DNA of 64,000 nt from Streptomyces netropsis (GTDB lineage: Bacteria > Actinomycetota > Actinomycetes > Streptomycetales > Streptomycetaceae): positions 742,627 to 806,626 of the forward strand of contig NZ_JACHJG010000003.1 in the NCBI RefSeq assembly GCF_014203545.1. Direction: 5' to 3'. The first letter of the stretch is position 1. Every line of letters starts with the position of its first letter. The translations under genes and the position numbers were made by a program. This document shows positions 8,478 through 17,382 of this stretch, piece by piece. Below the pieces are notes generated by a model. That model was not told where the DNA came from, did not search any database, and worked only from the letters and a program-made list of their open reading frames with translations.

Positions 8478-9359
8478 GTGCTTTTGGGGATGATCTGCGC
8501 ACTCGGTTCGGCGGTCTGCTTCGGCACCGCGTCCGTCCTCCAGGCCGTCGCGGCCCGGGCCACCGCGCCCGGCAGCGGCTCGGGCGTGGACACGGTGCTG
8601 CTGATGCGCGTGCTGCGCCAGTGGCGCTATCTGGTGGGCCTGGCCCTCGACGGCCTCGGCTTCGCGCTGGAGCTGGTCGCCCTGCGGTCCCTGCCCATCT
8701 ACGCCGTCGGCGCCGCGCTCGCCGCGAGCCTCGCGGTGACGGCGGTGGTGGCCTCCCGGGTGCTGCGGGTGCGGCTCAGCGGGGTGGAGTGGGCGGCGGT
8801 GGGCGTGGTGTGCGGGGGCCTCGCGATGCTGGGCCTGTCCTCCGGTGCGGAGGGGGACGAGACGGGCTCCCTGGCCCTGCGCCTGGGGACCCTGTGCGTC
8901 GCGGCCGGGGTGCTGGGCCTGGGCGCGCTGGCCGGGCAGCTCCCCGGCCGGGCCCGGGCGGCGGCCCTCGGCCTGGGCGCGGGCATCGGCTTCGGGGTGG
9001 TGGAGGTGGCGGTCCGCCTGGTCGACGACGTCTCACCGGGCGCACTGGTCACCAATCCTGCCGCCTATGCCGTACTCCTCGGCGGCGGCGCGGCCTTCCT
9101 GCTGCTGACGTCCGCGCTGCAGCGCGGCTCGGTGACGGCGGCCACCGCCGGCATGGTCATCGGGGAGACGCTCGGCCCGGCGCTGGTCGGCGTGATCTGG
9201 CTCGGCGACCGCACCCGGCCGGGGATGGCCCCGCTGGCGGTGGCGGGTTTCGTCCTGGCGGTGCTGGGCGCGCTGGCGCTGGCACGGTTCGGGGAGGCGC
9301 CGGCCGCCGACGTCGGCGAACGCCCCACGGGCTCGTCCTCAAGCGCCGGACGGGCTTGA
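8478..9359 (+). CDS. DMT-superfamily integral membrane transporter
   Basis: A roughly 293-residue protein that is almost wholly hydrophobic: about ten helices beginning MICALGSAVCFGTASVL and including RSLPIYAVGAALAASLAVTA and TAGMVIGETLGPALVGVIWL. This is the two-fold EamA-like pattern of drug/metabolite transporters. The substrate is unknown. GTG at 8478 or ATG at 8490 may be the start; neither has a convincing ribosome site, and TACAGT at 8466-8471 could be a -10 box giving a nearly leaderless message. The last residues (SSSSAGRA) are encoded by the palindromic repeat at 9335, which also supplies the stop codon. Confidence 0.8.
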   Translation: MLLGMICALGSAVCFGTASVLQAVAARATAPGSGSGVDTVLLMRVLRQWRYLVGLALDGLGFALELVALRSLPIYAVGAALAASLAVTAVVASRVLRVRLSGVEWAAVGVVCGGLAMLGLSSGAEGDETGSLALRLGTLCVAAGVLGLGALAGQLPGRARAAALGLGAGIGFGVVEVAVRLVDDVSPGALVTNPAAYAVLLGGGAAFLLLTSALQRGSVTAATAGMVIGETLGPALVGVIWLGDRTRPGMAPLAVAGFVLAVLGALALARFGEAPAADVGERPTGSSSSAGRA

Positions 9360-9404
9360 TCTCGGCCGGCCTCAGCCCGTTCCGGCCCGTCCGGCGTCGA
9401 GGAC
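9335..9404. repeat. Extragenic palindromic repeat, copy A
   Basis: Arms GTCCTC..CGCCGGACGGGC (9335-9355) and GCCCGTCCGGCG..GAGGAC (9385-9404) form a long imperfect hairpin. A second copy of the same design is at 51360-51429. The left arm overlaps the last eight codons of the transporter gene. It also serves as a plausible terminator for that gene. Such CGCCGGACGGGCT palindromes are scattered in Streptomyces genomes. Confidence 0.75.
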
Positions 9405-9481
9405 ACCGCCGCACGGCGGCAGTGCGCACGACACGGCCCGCGGTCGTGGATCCGCCGGACGGGCCTTGCCTACGAGGAGCC

Positions 9482-10207
9482 TCACATCATTTCGGCGAAG
9501 GTCTCCACGGCCTGGGTCCGCCCGGTGGCGATGATGATGTCCCCGGGCCGTACGACCGTCTCGGCGGTGGCGTACGTGAAGTCCTCCCCGGCGCGCTTGA
9601 TGCCGACCACCGTGATCCCGTACGTGGAACGGACCTTGAGTTCACCGAGCGGCCGCCCGGTGGCGCACGCGGGTGCGACGGTCTTGGCCAGGGCGTAGTC
9701 GTCGTCGAACTCGATGAAGTCCAGCATCCGCCCGGTGACGAGATGCGCCACCCGCTCCCCCATGTCCTGCTCGGGCAGCACCACGTGGTGGGCGCCGACC
9801 CGCTCCAGGATCCTGGCGTGCTGACGGCTGACCGCCTTGGCCCAGATGCGCGGGACGCCCGCGTCGGTGAGGTTGGAGGTGACCAGGATGCTCGCCTCCA
9901 GATCGTCGCCGATGCCCACCACGGCCCTCGGGAACTCCGCCACCCCGAGCTGCGCCAGGGCCTCGGGGTCGGTGCAGTCCGCCGCGGCCGCGTGCGTCAG
10001 CTCGTCGCGCAACCGCTGCACCAGGGCGGCGTCGCTGTCCACGCCCAGGACGTCCCAGCCGCGGCGCACGAGTTCGGTGCCGAGCGAGATCCCGAAGCGT
10101 CCCAGCCCGATGACCGCGACCCGCAGGTCGTCGGCGCCGGGGCCGACGGCGGCGCCCCGGCGGGACGTACGGCGGATGCGGCGCGGGCCGCGGCGGAGTC
10201 GGTCCAT
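9482..10207 (-). CDS. TrkA/KtrA-type NAD-binding potassium-uptake regulator
   Basis: A 241-residue peripheral regulator of Trk/Ktr K+ transport. Residues about 28-150 form an RCK-N Rossmann domain with VAVIGLGRFGISLGTEL (GxGxxG) and the ribose-binding acid in VLGVDSD. Residues about 155-240 form an RCK-C ligand domain (PLGELKVRSTYGITVVGI, VVRPGDIIIATGRTQAVE). It binds NAD(H) or ATP at the membrane face and gates the partner channel subunit. I took ATG 10207, four bases after the stop of the TrkH gene; a TTG at 10219 would overlap that gene. The two genes are one operon. Confidence 0.93.
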   Translation of the reverse strand: MDRLRRGPRRIRRTSRRGAAVGPGADDLRVAVIGLGRFGISLGTELVRRGWDVLGVDSDAALVQRLRDELTHAAAADCTDPEALAQLGVAEFPRAVVGIGDDLEASILVTSNLTDAGVPRIWAKAVSRQHARILERVGAHHVVLPEQDMGERVAHLVTGRMLDFIEFDDDYALAKTVAPACATGRPLGELKVRSTYGITVVGIKRAGEDFTYATAETVVRPGDIIIATGRTQAVETFAEMM

Positions 10208-10211
10208 GTGA

Positions 10212-11573
10212 CTAGCCAATGACGGGTCGCTCCTCGGGCAGCTGGTAACGGCGGCCGCGCACGCGCAGCGCGAGCGCGGAGGCGAGGGTGATCGGGCCGA
10301 GCCGGCCGAGGAACATCAGCGCGATCAGGATCAGCTGCCCGGCCGCGGGCAGGTCGCCGGTGATGCCCGTGCTCAGCCCACAGGTGCCGAACGCCGAGGT
10401 GGCCTCGAAGAGGACGGCTTCCAGCGGTTCGTCGCCGATGGTCAGGAGGACGATGGTGGCGAGCATGACCGCGCCCACGCCCAGCAGCGCGACGGTCAGC
10501 GCCTCGCGCAGGACCGAGGGCGCGACCCGGCGGCCCATCACCTCCACCGCGGTGTCGCCGCGCGCCTCGGCGAGGATCGCCGCGGCCAGCACGGCGAAGG
10601 TGGTGACCTTGATTCCGCCCGCGGTACTCGCGCTGCCGCCGCCGATGAACATCAGCACGGTGGTGCCGAGCAGGGTCGCGGGCTCCATCTCCCCGACGTC
10701 GACGCTGTTGAAGCCCGCCGTGCGGGCGGTGACGGCGTTGAAGAAGCCGCCTGTGAGCTTGTCGGGCCAGGACAGGGGCCCGAGGGTGCCGGGGTTGCCC
10801 CACTCCAGGAGCAGGGTGAAGGCGCCTCCGGCGGCGAGCAGGGCGGCGGTGGTGAGGAGGGTGAGCCGCGTGTGCAGCGACCAGCGGCGGGCGGACCGGA
10901 GAAAGGCGCCCGAGCGGCTGCTGCGCAGCAGTTCGAGGAGCACCGGGAAGCCGATGCTGCCGAGGACGCAGGCCAGGGCGATCGGCAGCATGACCCAGAT
11001 GTCCTGGGCATGGCCGACGAGATTGTCGGGGCGCAGCCCGAATCCGGCGTTGTTGAACGCCGACACCGCGTGGAACAGCCCCTGGTACGCCGCTTCCCCG
11101 ATGGGCTGCCCACGGCCGAAGTGGAAGCGCAGCGTCAGCCAGACGCCGATCGTGATCTCCACGGCCGCGGTGATGACGGCCACCCCGCGCAGGACCTTGC
11201 GGACGTCCCCGATGCCGAGGCTCTGCGTCTCGGCCTGGGCGGTCAGCTGGAGGCCCAGCCGGAGTCTGCCGGAGACCAGCAGTCCGAGGAGGGAGGCGAG
11301 GGTCATGATGCCGAAGCCGCCGAGCTGGATCAGGCTCAGCACCACGACCTCGCCGAACGTGCTCCAGTGCCGGCCGGTGTCGACGACGGACAGCCCTCCG
11401 GACATCGCGCCGGTCGCGGTGAACAAGGCCGTCAGCGCGCTCGTGGCCCGTCCGCTCTCCGCCGACACGGGCAGCATGAGCAGCCCGGCCCCGATCACGA
11501 TGACCACGACGAAGGCACCGACCAGCACCCGCGCCGGGTGGGCCAGCAGCGCTGCCCACCGCGTGCGGTCCAT
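10212..11573 (-). CDS. TrkH/KtrB-type potassium channel subunit
   Basis: A 453-residue membrane protein with the four pore loops of the SKT family, each with the selectivity-filter glycine: TGAMSGGLSV, SAFNNAGFGLRP, TARTAGFNSVD and SAFGTCGLSTG. Members carry K+ (sometimes Na+-coupled) across the cytoplasmic membrane with an RCK subunit, here the next gene. ATG 11573 is chosen because AAGGGG lies seven bases upstream; the frame stays open for 46 more codons without a better start. Length is typical for KtrB-like forms. No operator is evident upstream. Confidence 0.93.
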   Translation of the reverse strand: MDRTRWAALLAHPARVLVGAFVVVIVIGAGLLMLPVSAESGRATSALTALFTATGAMSGGLSVVDTGRHWSTFGEVVVLSLIQLGGFGIMTLASLLGLLVSGRLRLGLQLTAQAETQSLGIGDVRKVLRGVAVITAAVEITIGVWLTLRFHFGRGQPIGEAAYQGLFHAVSAFNNAGFGLRPDNLVGHAQDIWVMLPIALACVLGSIGFPVLLELLRSSRSGAFLRSARRWSLHTRLTLLTTAALLAAGGAFTLLLEWGNPGTLGPLSWPDKLTGGFFNAVTARTAGFNSVDVGEMEPATLLGTTVLMFIGGGSASTAGGIKVTTFAVLAAAILAEARGDTAVEVMGRRVAPSVLREALTVALLGVGAVMLATIVLLTIGDEPLEAVLFEATSAFGTCGLSTGITGDLPAAGQLILIALMFLGRLGPITLASALALRVRGRRYQLPEERPVIG

Positions 11574-11893
11574 GCCGTGCCCCTTCGTCTCCGACGCCGC
11601 CACCAAGCTACTGGCAAGTGGGGACGAAGAGGGCATATGACGCCTTCGCGTCACATCTCGCCGCGGACGAGAAGGGGGCCGGATGGCGGCGGACGCACGA
11701 AGGGCGCCCACCCATTACCCGGACACGCCTTTTCGAATGACGGCTATTTCAGCAGTCACCTAATCGCCGCGCGGCCTCGTCGCCGCGCATAAGCATCGAA
11801 TAAAGGGCCCGGTCGCAACGTATCACCCGGCTGCCCCGACGCATAATCAAGTCCCTTTCCCCGGACGGAATTTCGCCTTCCATATAAAGCGAG
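11574..11893. other. Intergenic region, AT-richer than its surroundings
   Basis: No gene is supported here. From about 11730 the sequence is clearly less GC-rich than the flanks, with runs such as CGAATAAAGG and CCATATAAAGCG. It lies between the divergent TrkH gene and the first ALF-repeat toxin. The base composition and the accessory gene that follows suggest one edge of transferred DNA. Confidence 0.5.
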
Positions 11894-11921
11894 TTGACGG
11901 TCCCTCACCAGCGCTTATGCT
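11894..11921 (+). promoter_or_regulatory. Candidate promoter of the first ALF-repeat gene
   Basis: TTGACG (11894-11899) and TATGCT (11916-11921) are separated by 16 bases, about 50 bases before the chosen GTG. The octamer TTATGCTC at the -10 position recurs at 17817-17824 upstream of the paralogue, at a similar distance from its start. Confidence 0.5.
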
Positions 11922-11970
11922 CAGCCAGCCAATACATGGCATCTCCAAGCACGTTGGAAGGGCCGACTCG

Positions 11971-14900
11971 GTGAAGAGAAGTGTCTACTCCGCGAGAGCG
12001 AGAAGGCAGACGAATACCGGCATGCGCGGTGCGTGCCTGACAGTGGTGTCCCTGGCCCTTGTCGCGGGATTGCTCGGCACGAGCCCCGCAACGGCCGACG
12101 CGGCGGACGACGTCAGCATCGTCAACCCCGTCCCGGCGACCGAACGCGGCCGAATAGTCGACCTGTGGAAGACCGGCGGCCCCGGCGTCAAGGCCGCCGC
12201 GGAAGCGGCCCTGTTGGGAAGTGACGCGGATGTCAGCCGCTTCCTCGACAGCGAGAAGGAACTCGCCGAACTGCACGACGACCGCGTGGCCACGGTCCAG
12301 GTGTTCACCCTGGGCGGCCGTGGGGTGCGCGAGGCCGCGAAGCAGGCCCTCGCCGGCTCCCGGGAGGAGCTGCGGACGTTCCTGAGGAGCGGCTGGCAGG
12401 CTCCGATGGAGCAGGACCAGCGGGTCCGGGTCATGCAGATCGTCACCGCGGGCGGCAGCGGCGTCCAGGAAGCCGGCAAGGCCGCGCTCAAGGGCACGCC
12501 GGAGGACATCCGCAGGTTCCTCGACGAGGGCCAGTACCCGGCCCGGGAGGCCGACGACCGGGTACGGCTCATGCAGATCATGAGCGCCGGCGGCCCCGCG
12601 ACGAAGGAGGCCGCCAAGGTCGCCCTCGCGGGCTCCATCGACGACATCCGGGAGTTCCTGGAGGTCGGGCAGAACGTGGCCCGCGCCCGGGACGAGGAGC
12701 GCTCCACGGTCGCCCAGCTGGCCGAGCGCGCCAAGGAGGCCGGCAAGCTCGCCAAGCGGGAGACCGACGCCGCGAAGGAAGCCTCCGAGCGTGCGGTGAT
12801 GGCCGCGAAGCTGGCCAAGGAAGCCGCCCAGACGGCGGCCAAGGAGACCGACGAGGCCCGTAAGGACTCCAAGCGGGCGGCGAACGCCGCGGGCCGGGCG
12901 GCGGAAGCCGCGACCGGTGCCGCCGAGGCCGCCCAGGAGGCCATCGGCGCCGCCCGCGCGGCCAACACCTCGGCCCGCATCGCGGCGAGTGCCGCGTCGC
13001 AGGCGGCCGAGGCCGCCGCGGGTGCCGCCGAGGCCGCCGCGCGCGCACGTGGCGCCGCGGCGAACGCGGCGACCGACGCGGGTCAGGCTTCGGCCGCCCG
13101 CAAGGCCGCCGAGGACGCCCGCAACGCCGCCAAGGGCGCACGGCTCGCTGCCGACGCAGCGGTAGCGGCGGGCGAAGCGGCGACCCAGGCCGGTGAGGCG
13201 GCGGCAGCCGCGGCCGGTGCGGGCGCCAACGCCACCGCCGCCGCGGACGCGGCCGACGAGGCCGGCAACTACGCCGACGCCGCCGGTGCGCAGTCCGCCG
13301 TCGCCAGGGCCGCCGCGGCCGCCGCCCGTCGCCACGCACGCGAGGCGACCCGCGCGGCCAACGCGGCCCAGTCGCTCGCCCAGCAGGCCGCGAGCGCGGC
13401 CTACCAGGCGCGCGACGCCGCCACCTCGGCGGCCGAGCACGCGGAGAAGGCGGCGGAAGCCGCCGAGGAGGCCGCGAAGCACGCCGGTGAGGCGGCGAAG
13501 GCCGCCTCGGAGTCCACCGCCCACGCGGAGGCCGCCAAGAAGGCCGCCGACGTGGCGTCCAACGCCGTGGACAAGGCCCGTACCGTCCAGGAGATCGCCC
13601 GCAAGGTCGAGGACGAGGAGCTCAAGTCCCGTACCGCCGGGGCGATCGAGCAGGCCAAGGACCTCAAGGTCGCCGACAACGAGCGCAAGGCGAAGGCCGC
13701 CGAAGGCGTCAAGGAGGCCAAGGCGCTGGACGAGGAGGCGACCCGTCTCGCCACCGAGGCCGCCAAGCCCGGTACGGACACCAAGCAGGTGGCCGAGAAG
13801 GGCCGTCGGGTCGCGCTGCTGGCGATGAAGACCCGTGGCCCCTGGAGCCGCACCGCCGCCGAGACGGTGCTCGCCGCTTCGGACGACGCGGTCCGTGCCT
13901 ACGTGCGGTCGGGCTGGAAGACGGCCGCGCAGCAGGACGAGCGCGCCCGCGTCGAGCGACTGGTCGACGAGGCCGACTCGGAGTCCGTGCGCAAGGCCGC
14001 GGCGGAGGCCCTCAAGGGCGACGCCGCGAAGATCAGCGAGTTCCTCCGCACCGGCCAGCACCAGGCGGCGGTCGACGACTACCGCGTGAGCGTGGTCCAG
14101 ATCGCCAACAACAGCAAGCGGGGCATCCAGGAGGCGGCCAAGGCGGCGCTGAAGGACGGCTCCCCGACGAAGCTGCGCGAGTTCCTCAACGAGGGGCAGT
14201 ACGCGGCCCGCGAGGCCGACGAGCGCGTCGAGGCCGTGCAACTGCTGAGCACCGGTGGCGCCGAGGTCAAGGCGGCCGCCCGGGTCGCCCTGGAGTCGCC
14301 GCCGCTGCTGCTGCACGCGTTCATCCAGAACGGCCAGTTCAAGGCCGCGCGCAAGGACCAGCTCACCGCCACCCACGTGGCCGAGGTCAAGAGCCTCATC
14401 GCCGGGGCCTCCGTGGTCGCCGCGACGGCTCAGCAGGACGCGGCGGAGGCGGCGCGCGTCGCGGCCCTCGCCCGTAAGGCGTCCGAGGAAGCAGACGGCT
14501 GGGCCAGGCAGGCCGCGGACTCCGCCAAGCAGGCCAAGGGCTACGCGGCGGACGCGCTGAACTCCGCCAAGCAGGCCGCGGCGTCGGCGCTGGACGCGGC
14601 CAAGTCGGCCAAGACCGCCCGTGAGGCCGAGGCCGCCGCCAAGCGCGACGCCCGTGACGCGGAGAACTCCGCCGCCCGCGCGGCCGTCTCCGCTTCCTGG
14701 GCCCGCTCGTCGGCCGACGAGGCCTACGCCGCCGCGGACGAGGCCCGTGCCTCCGCCACGGCCGCGGGCAAGGACTCCGAGGCCGCCGGCAAGGCCGCGG
14801 ACGAGGCCTACGAGATCGCCGTCGCCAAGCAGCGCGCCGAGGACGAGGCCCGCCGCCGCGAGGAGCAGCTCCGCAAGGAGCGCGAGGAGGAGCTCCGCAA

Positions 14901-15933
14901 GCAGGCCGAGAAGGAGGACGACGGCTGGGGCTGGGGCGACTGGGGTCACCTCGCCCTCGACGTCGTGGGCGCCGTGCCCGGCATCGGCTCCATCGCCAAC
15001 GGCGTCAACTGCGCCTGGTACGGGGCCGAGGGCGACTACGGCAACGCCGCCCTCTCCTGTGCTGCCGCCATCCCGATCGCCGGTGAGGCCGCCACGGCGG
15101 CCAAGCTCGCCAAGTACGGCGACAAGGGTCTCGGGTTCATCAACGGCCTGCGGAAGGCCTGCAAGAACAGCTTCACCCCGGGCACGCCCGTGCTGATGGC
15201 CGACGGTTCCGTCAAGCCCATCAAGGACGTACGGACCGGCGAGAACGTCCTGTCCACCGACCCCGAAACGGGCCGGACGGAATCACAGCCCGTCGACGGC
15301 GTCATCGTCGGCAACGGCGTGAAGCAGCTGGTGAACCTCACCGTCGACACCGACGGCGACAAGGGCGACGCCACCGGCACGGTCACCGCGACCGCGGGCC
15401 ACCCCTTCTGGCTCGCCGACAAGCGCGCCTGGGTCAAGGCCGGCGACATCAAGCCGGGCGGGGAGCTGCGCACCCCGACCGGTACGACGGTCAAGGTCAC
15501 GGCCACGGACGCGCGGACGGCGACGCAGCAGGTCTTCAACCTCACCGTCAACTCCATCCACACGTACTACGTGCTCGCGGGCCGGACCCCGGTCCTCGCC
15601 CACAACGCCGAATGCAAGATCGACACCATCGCCAACGACTGGGCCGCCAAGGGCTTCCACGTGAAGCTGCCGGGCAAGGGCAGCGCCGGCGAGGTCTCCG
15701 TCTCCGCCGACAAGTCCGGTGCGATCACCTACCGGTCCACGTTCTCCGGCAAGGCGGGCAAGGAAGCGCTGGCAGCGGCCAAGCGGAGCTTCGGCAATGC
15801 CGCGTTCCAGAAGAAGGCCCTGGAGGCGGCCGAGAAGGGGCTGAAGTACCTCAAGGAGAATCACAGCTTCAGCAATGAGATCCCCGGCCTGGAGCGCCTG
15901 GTGGAGACACTGAAGAAGCTCACCACCCCGTGA
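11971..15933 (+). CDS. Secreted ALF-repeat polymorphic toxin with HINT autoprotease and C-terminal toxin tip
   Basis: A 1320-residue exported protein. Residues 1-44 are a basic signal peptide (MRGACLTVVSLALVAGLL). About 52-232 and 612-802 are ALF repeats (units such as VREAAKQAL..LRTFLRSGW and EGQYPAREADDRV). About 232-602 and 802-982 are Ala-rich coiled coil. About 983-1060 is a hydrophobic pretoxin segment (LDVVGAVPGIGSIANGV). Residues 1064-1212 are a HINT domain: Cys1064 in CKNSFTPGT, TAGH with His1144, and terminal His-Asn at 1211-1212 (VLAHN). Self-cleavage there would free the last 108 residues, a Lys-rich tip I cannot assign to a toxin family. GTG 11971 has GGAAGGG upstream. The next gene, 31 bases on, is in the immunity position. 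Confidence 0.85.
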   Translation: MKRSVYSARARRQTNTGMRGACLTVVSLALVAGLLGTSPATADAADDVSIVNPVPATERGRIVDLWKTGGPGVKAAAEAALLGSDADVSRFLDSEKELAELHDDRVATVQVFTLGGRGVREAAKQALAGSREELRTFLRSGWQAPMEQDQRVRVMQIVTAGGSGVQEAGKAALKGTPEDIRRFLDEGQYPAREADDRVRLMQIMSAGGPATKEAAKVALAGSIDDIREFLEVGQNVARARDEERSTVAQLAERAKEAGKLAKRETDAAKEASERAVMAAKLAKEAAQTAAKETDEARKDSKRAANAAGRAAEAATGAAEAAQEAIGAARAANTSARIAASAASQAAEAAAGAAEAAARARGAAANAATDAGQASAARKAAEDARNAAKGARLAADAAVAAGEAATQAGEAAAAAAGAGANATAAADAADEAGNYADAAGAQSAVARAAAAAARRHAREATRAANAAQSLAQQAASAAYQARDAATSAAEHAEKAAEAAEEAAKHAGEAAKAASESTAHAEAAKKAADVASNAVDKARTVQEIARKVEDEELKSRTAGAIEQAKDLKVADNERKAKAAEGVKEAKALDEEATRLATEAAKPGTDTKQVAEKGRRVALLAMKTRGPWSRTAAETVLAASDDAVRAYVRSGWKTAAQQDERARVERLVDEADSESVRKAAAEALKGDAAKISEFLRTGQHQAAVDDYRVSVVQIANNSKRGIQEAAKAALKDGSPTKLREFLNEGQYAAREADERVEAVQLLSTGGAEVKAAARVALESPPLLLHAFIQNGQFKAARKDQLTATHVAEVKSLIAGASVVAATAQQDAAEAARVAALARKASEEADGWARQAADSAKQAKGYAADALNSAKQAAASALDAAKSAKTAREAEAAAKRDARDAENSAARAAVSASWARSSADEAYAAADEARASATAAGKDSEAAGKAADEAYEIAVAKQRAEDEARRREEQLRKEREEELRKQAEKEDDGWGWGDWGHLALDVVGAVPGIGSIANGVNCAWYGAEGDYGNAALSCAAAIPIAGEAATAAKLAKYGDKGLGFINGLRKACKNSFTPGTPVLMADGSVKPIKDVRTGENVLSTDPETGRTESQPVDGVIVGNGVKQLVNLTVDTDGDKGDATGTVTATAGHPFWLADKRAWVKAGDIKPGGELRTPTGTTVKVTATDARTATQQVFNLTVNSIHTYYVLAGRTPVLAHNAECKIDTIANDWAAKGFHVKLPGKGSAGEVSVSADKSGAITYRSTFSGKAGKEALAAAKRSFGNAAFQKKALEAAEKGLKYLKENHSFSNEIPGLERLVETLKKLTTP

Positions 15934-15964
15934 GCGACGAACCGATGAGTGAGGAGCGACCCTG

Positions 15965-16387
15965 ATGAACGCCCTCCTGCGCTTCATGCGCACGGGAGAG
16001 CTGGGCGCGGCCGTCCCCGGCACCGACTACCGCGACATCGTCGCGCTCTGGGGAGAGCCGGACGGCATCGCCAGCGAGGACCCCGTCTTCTGCCTGTACG
16101 GAGACGTACAGCTGGGGTTCTCCGCCGAGGGCTCGCTCAACCACATCGCGGTCGAGCCCGACGGGGACACGGCCTCCGTCCCCGGTGACCGGGGCACGTT
16201 CTCCGACGAGCGGGTCCCCCGCCTGTCGGAGGCCCTGGCCCGACTGGCCGAGGACGGCTACGGCGCGACGAAGTGCGCGCCGTTCGTCCCGGACGAGACG
16301 TGGTGGCGGATCGACCGCTCCGGCGTCGTCGTCGCGGACGACCCGGACGACCGCCTGACGGCGATCCTCCGGACGCTGAGCGCCTAG
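15965..16387 (+). CDS. Putative immunity protein for the HINT-type toxin
   Basis: A 140-residue, acidic, soluble protein with no signal peptide, starting at ATG 15965 behind GAGGAG. It begins MNALLRFMRTGELGAAVPGT and includes YRDIVALWGEPDGI and VFCLYGDVQLGFSAEGS, looking like a small alpha/beta domain. I do not recognise the family. The evidence for an immunity role is positional: it follows the toxin gene by 31 bases on the same strand, is small and cytosolic, and the transcription unit is closed by a perfect terminator directly after it. Confidence 0.65.
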   Translation: MNALLRFMRTGELGAAVPGTDYRDIVALWGEPDGIASEDPVFCLYGDVQLGFSAEGSLNHIAVEPDGDTASVPGDRGTFSDERVPRLSEALARLAEDGYGATKCAPFVPDETWWRIDRSGVVVADDPDDRLTAILRTLSA

Positions 16388-16409
16388 GCGGCACCACCGC
16401 ATCATCGAA

Positions 16410-16440
16410 GTGAGCCCGAGCAGTTGCTGCTCGGGCTCAC
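16410..16440 (+). terminator. Perfect hairpin terminator of the first toxin-immunity unit
   Basis: GTGAGCCCGAGCAG (16410-16423) and CTGCTCGGGCTCAC (16427-16440) make a perfect 14-bp stem with a three-base loop, followed by TGCTTTCC. It starts 22 bases after the stop of the putative immunity gene and closes that unit. Confidence 0.9.
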
Positions 16441-16530
16441 TGCTTTCCGCCCGAACTCGGCTCGGCAGTGCCGCCTGGGGTCGCCTCGTGGTCCATGACG
16501 CCTCGAGCATGGCGTTCACTCCCAGCCCAT

Positions 16531-16654
16531 TGCAACGAACTGAGGGGCTCCCGTTGCATTTAACGCGAGGCCGTCGCAACGATCTTGCGGCTTCTACCTG
16601 CGATGATGCTGATTTAGCGCAACGAACTTGTTGCCGCGCGATGGAAAGCAACGT
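16531..16654 (+). promoter_or_regulatory. Cluster of GCAACGA motifs upstream of the DUF4097 gene
   Basis: GCAACGA occurs at 16532, 16576 and 16619, GCAACGT at 16648, and the reverse GTTGC at 16553 and 16630. Two inverted pairs stand out: TGCAACG (16531) with CGTTGCA (16552), and GCAAC-N6-GTTGC at 16619-16634. Six half-sites in 125 bases, 57 bases before a start codon, look like an operator array. The regulator is not encoded next to it. Confidence 0.6.
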
Positions 16655-16710
16655 AGCTTTTCCTTCGTCAGAAACGACGAGCCGCAGACAACGAGTCACA
16701 GGAGAGCACG

Positions 16711-17382
16711 ATGCAGAAGTTCGCCACCACCGCCCCGATCGCCGCCGTCCTCGACATCCAGGCCGGCCGGGTGCAGGTCATCGCCGCCGACCGCGCCGAC
16801 ACCGTCGTCGAGGTCCGGCCCGCGGACCCCTCCAAGGGTCGGGATGTGAAGCTGGCCGAGCAGACCACGGTCGAGTACGGCGACGGCGTCCTGCGCATCA
16901 CGGCCACGGCGGAGACGAAGAACCGGATCCTGGGCCCGTCCGGGTCGGTCGAGGTGACGGTCCAGCTGCCCGCGGGTTCCCGGGTCGAGGCGAAGGCGGC
17001 CGCCGCCGAGTTCCGGGGCGTCGGGCGGCTCGGCGACGTCGTCTTCGAGGGCGCGCAGGGCCCGGTCAAGCTCGACGAGGCCGCGAGCGTCCGCCTGACC
17101 GTTCTCGACGGTGACGTCTCGGTCGGCCGCCTGGGCGGTCCCGCGGAGATCAGCACCCAGCGGGGCGGCATCCACATCGCCGAGGCCATGAGCGGCACGG
17201 TCACCCTGAGCACCCAGCAGGGCGACATCTCGGTCGGCGCCGCCCGCGGTGTCTCCGCCTCCCTGGACGCCGGCACCGGCTACGGCCGGATCCACAACTC
17301 GCTCAAGAACGCCGAGGGCGACGCCGCCCTGAACATCCACGCGACCACCGCCCACGGCGACATCGCCGCCCGCAGCCTCTGA
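16711..17382 (+). CDS. DUF4097-family beta-strand repeat protein
   Basis: A 223-residue protein with the short-beta-strand ladder typical of DUF4097/adhesin-like proteins: repeated units of the form VxLDxGxGDVxV, here LTVLDGDVSVGRLGGPAEI, ISTQRGGIHIAEAMSGT and LSTQQGDISVGAARGVSA. A solenoid-like beta-helix is expected. There is no signal peptide or membrane helix, so it is probably cytosolic. The ATG at 16711 has AGGAG eight bases upstream. No biochemical role is known to me for the family. It stands alone between the two toxin units and is preceded by the GCAACGA motif cluster. Confidence 0.85.
   Translation: MQKFATTAPIAAVLDIQAGRVQVIAADRADTVVEVRPADPSKGRDVKLAEQTTVEYGDGVLRITATAETKNRILGPSGSVEVTVQLPAGSRVEAKAAAAEFRGVGRLGDVVFEGAQGPVKLDEAASVRLTVLDGDVSVGRLGGPAEISTQRGGIHIAEAMSGTVTLSTQQGDISVGAARGVSASLDAGTGYGRIHNSLKNAEGDAALNIHATTAHGDIAARSL

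Noticed and set aside
12740..13600. Apparent short tandem repeats, CRISPR-like in look
   Set aside because: They are codons of Ala/Glu/Lys heptads in a coiled coil; units vary and there are no spacers.
11905..14949. A 1014-codon open frame on the minus strand opposite the first ALF toxin
   Set aside because: It is the shadow of Ala-rich codons (GCC/GCG) in the real gene; the product is a Gly/Arg/Leu string with no domain, and no ribosome site leads it.
16410..17114. A 234-codon frame spanning the terminator and overlapping DUF4097
   Set aside because: It translates across a perfect terminator stem and turns into Arg/Gly shadow sequence of the DUF4097 gene.
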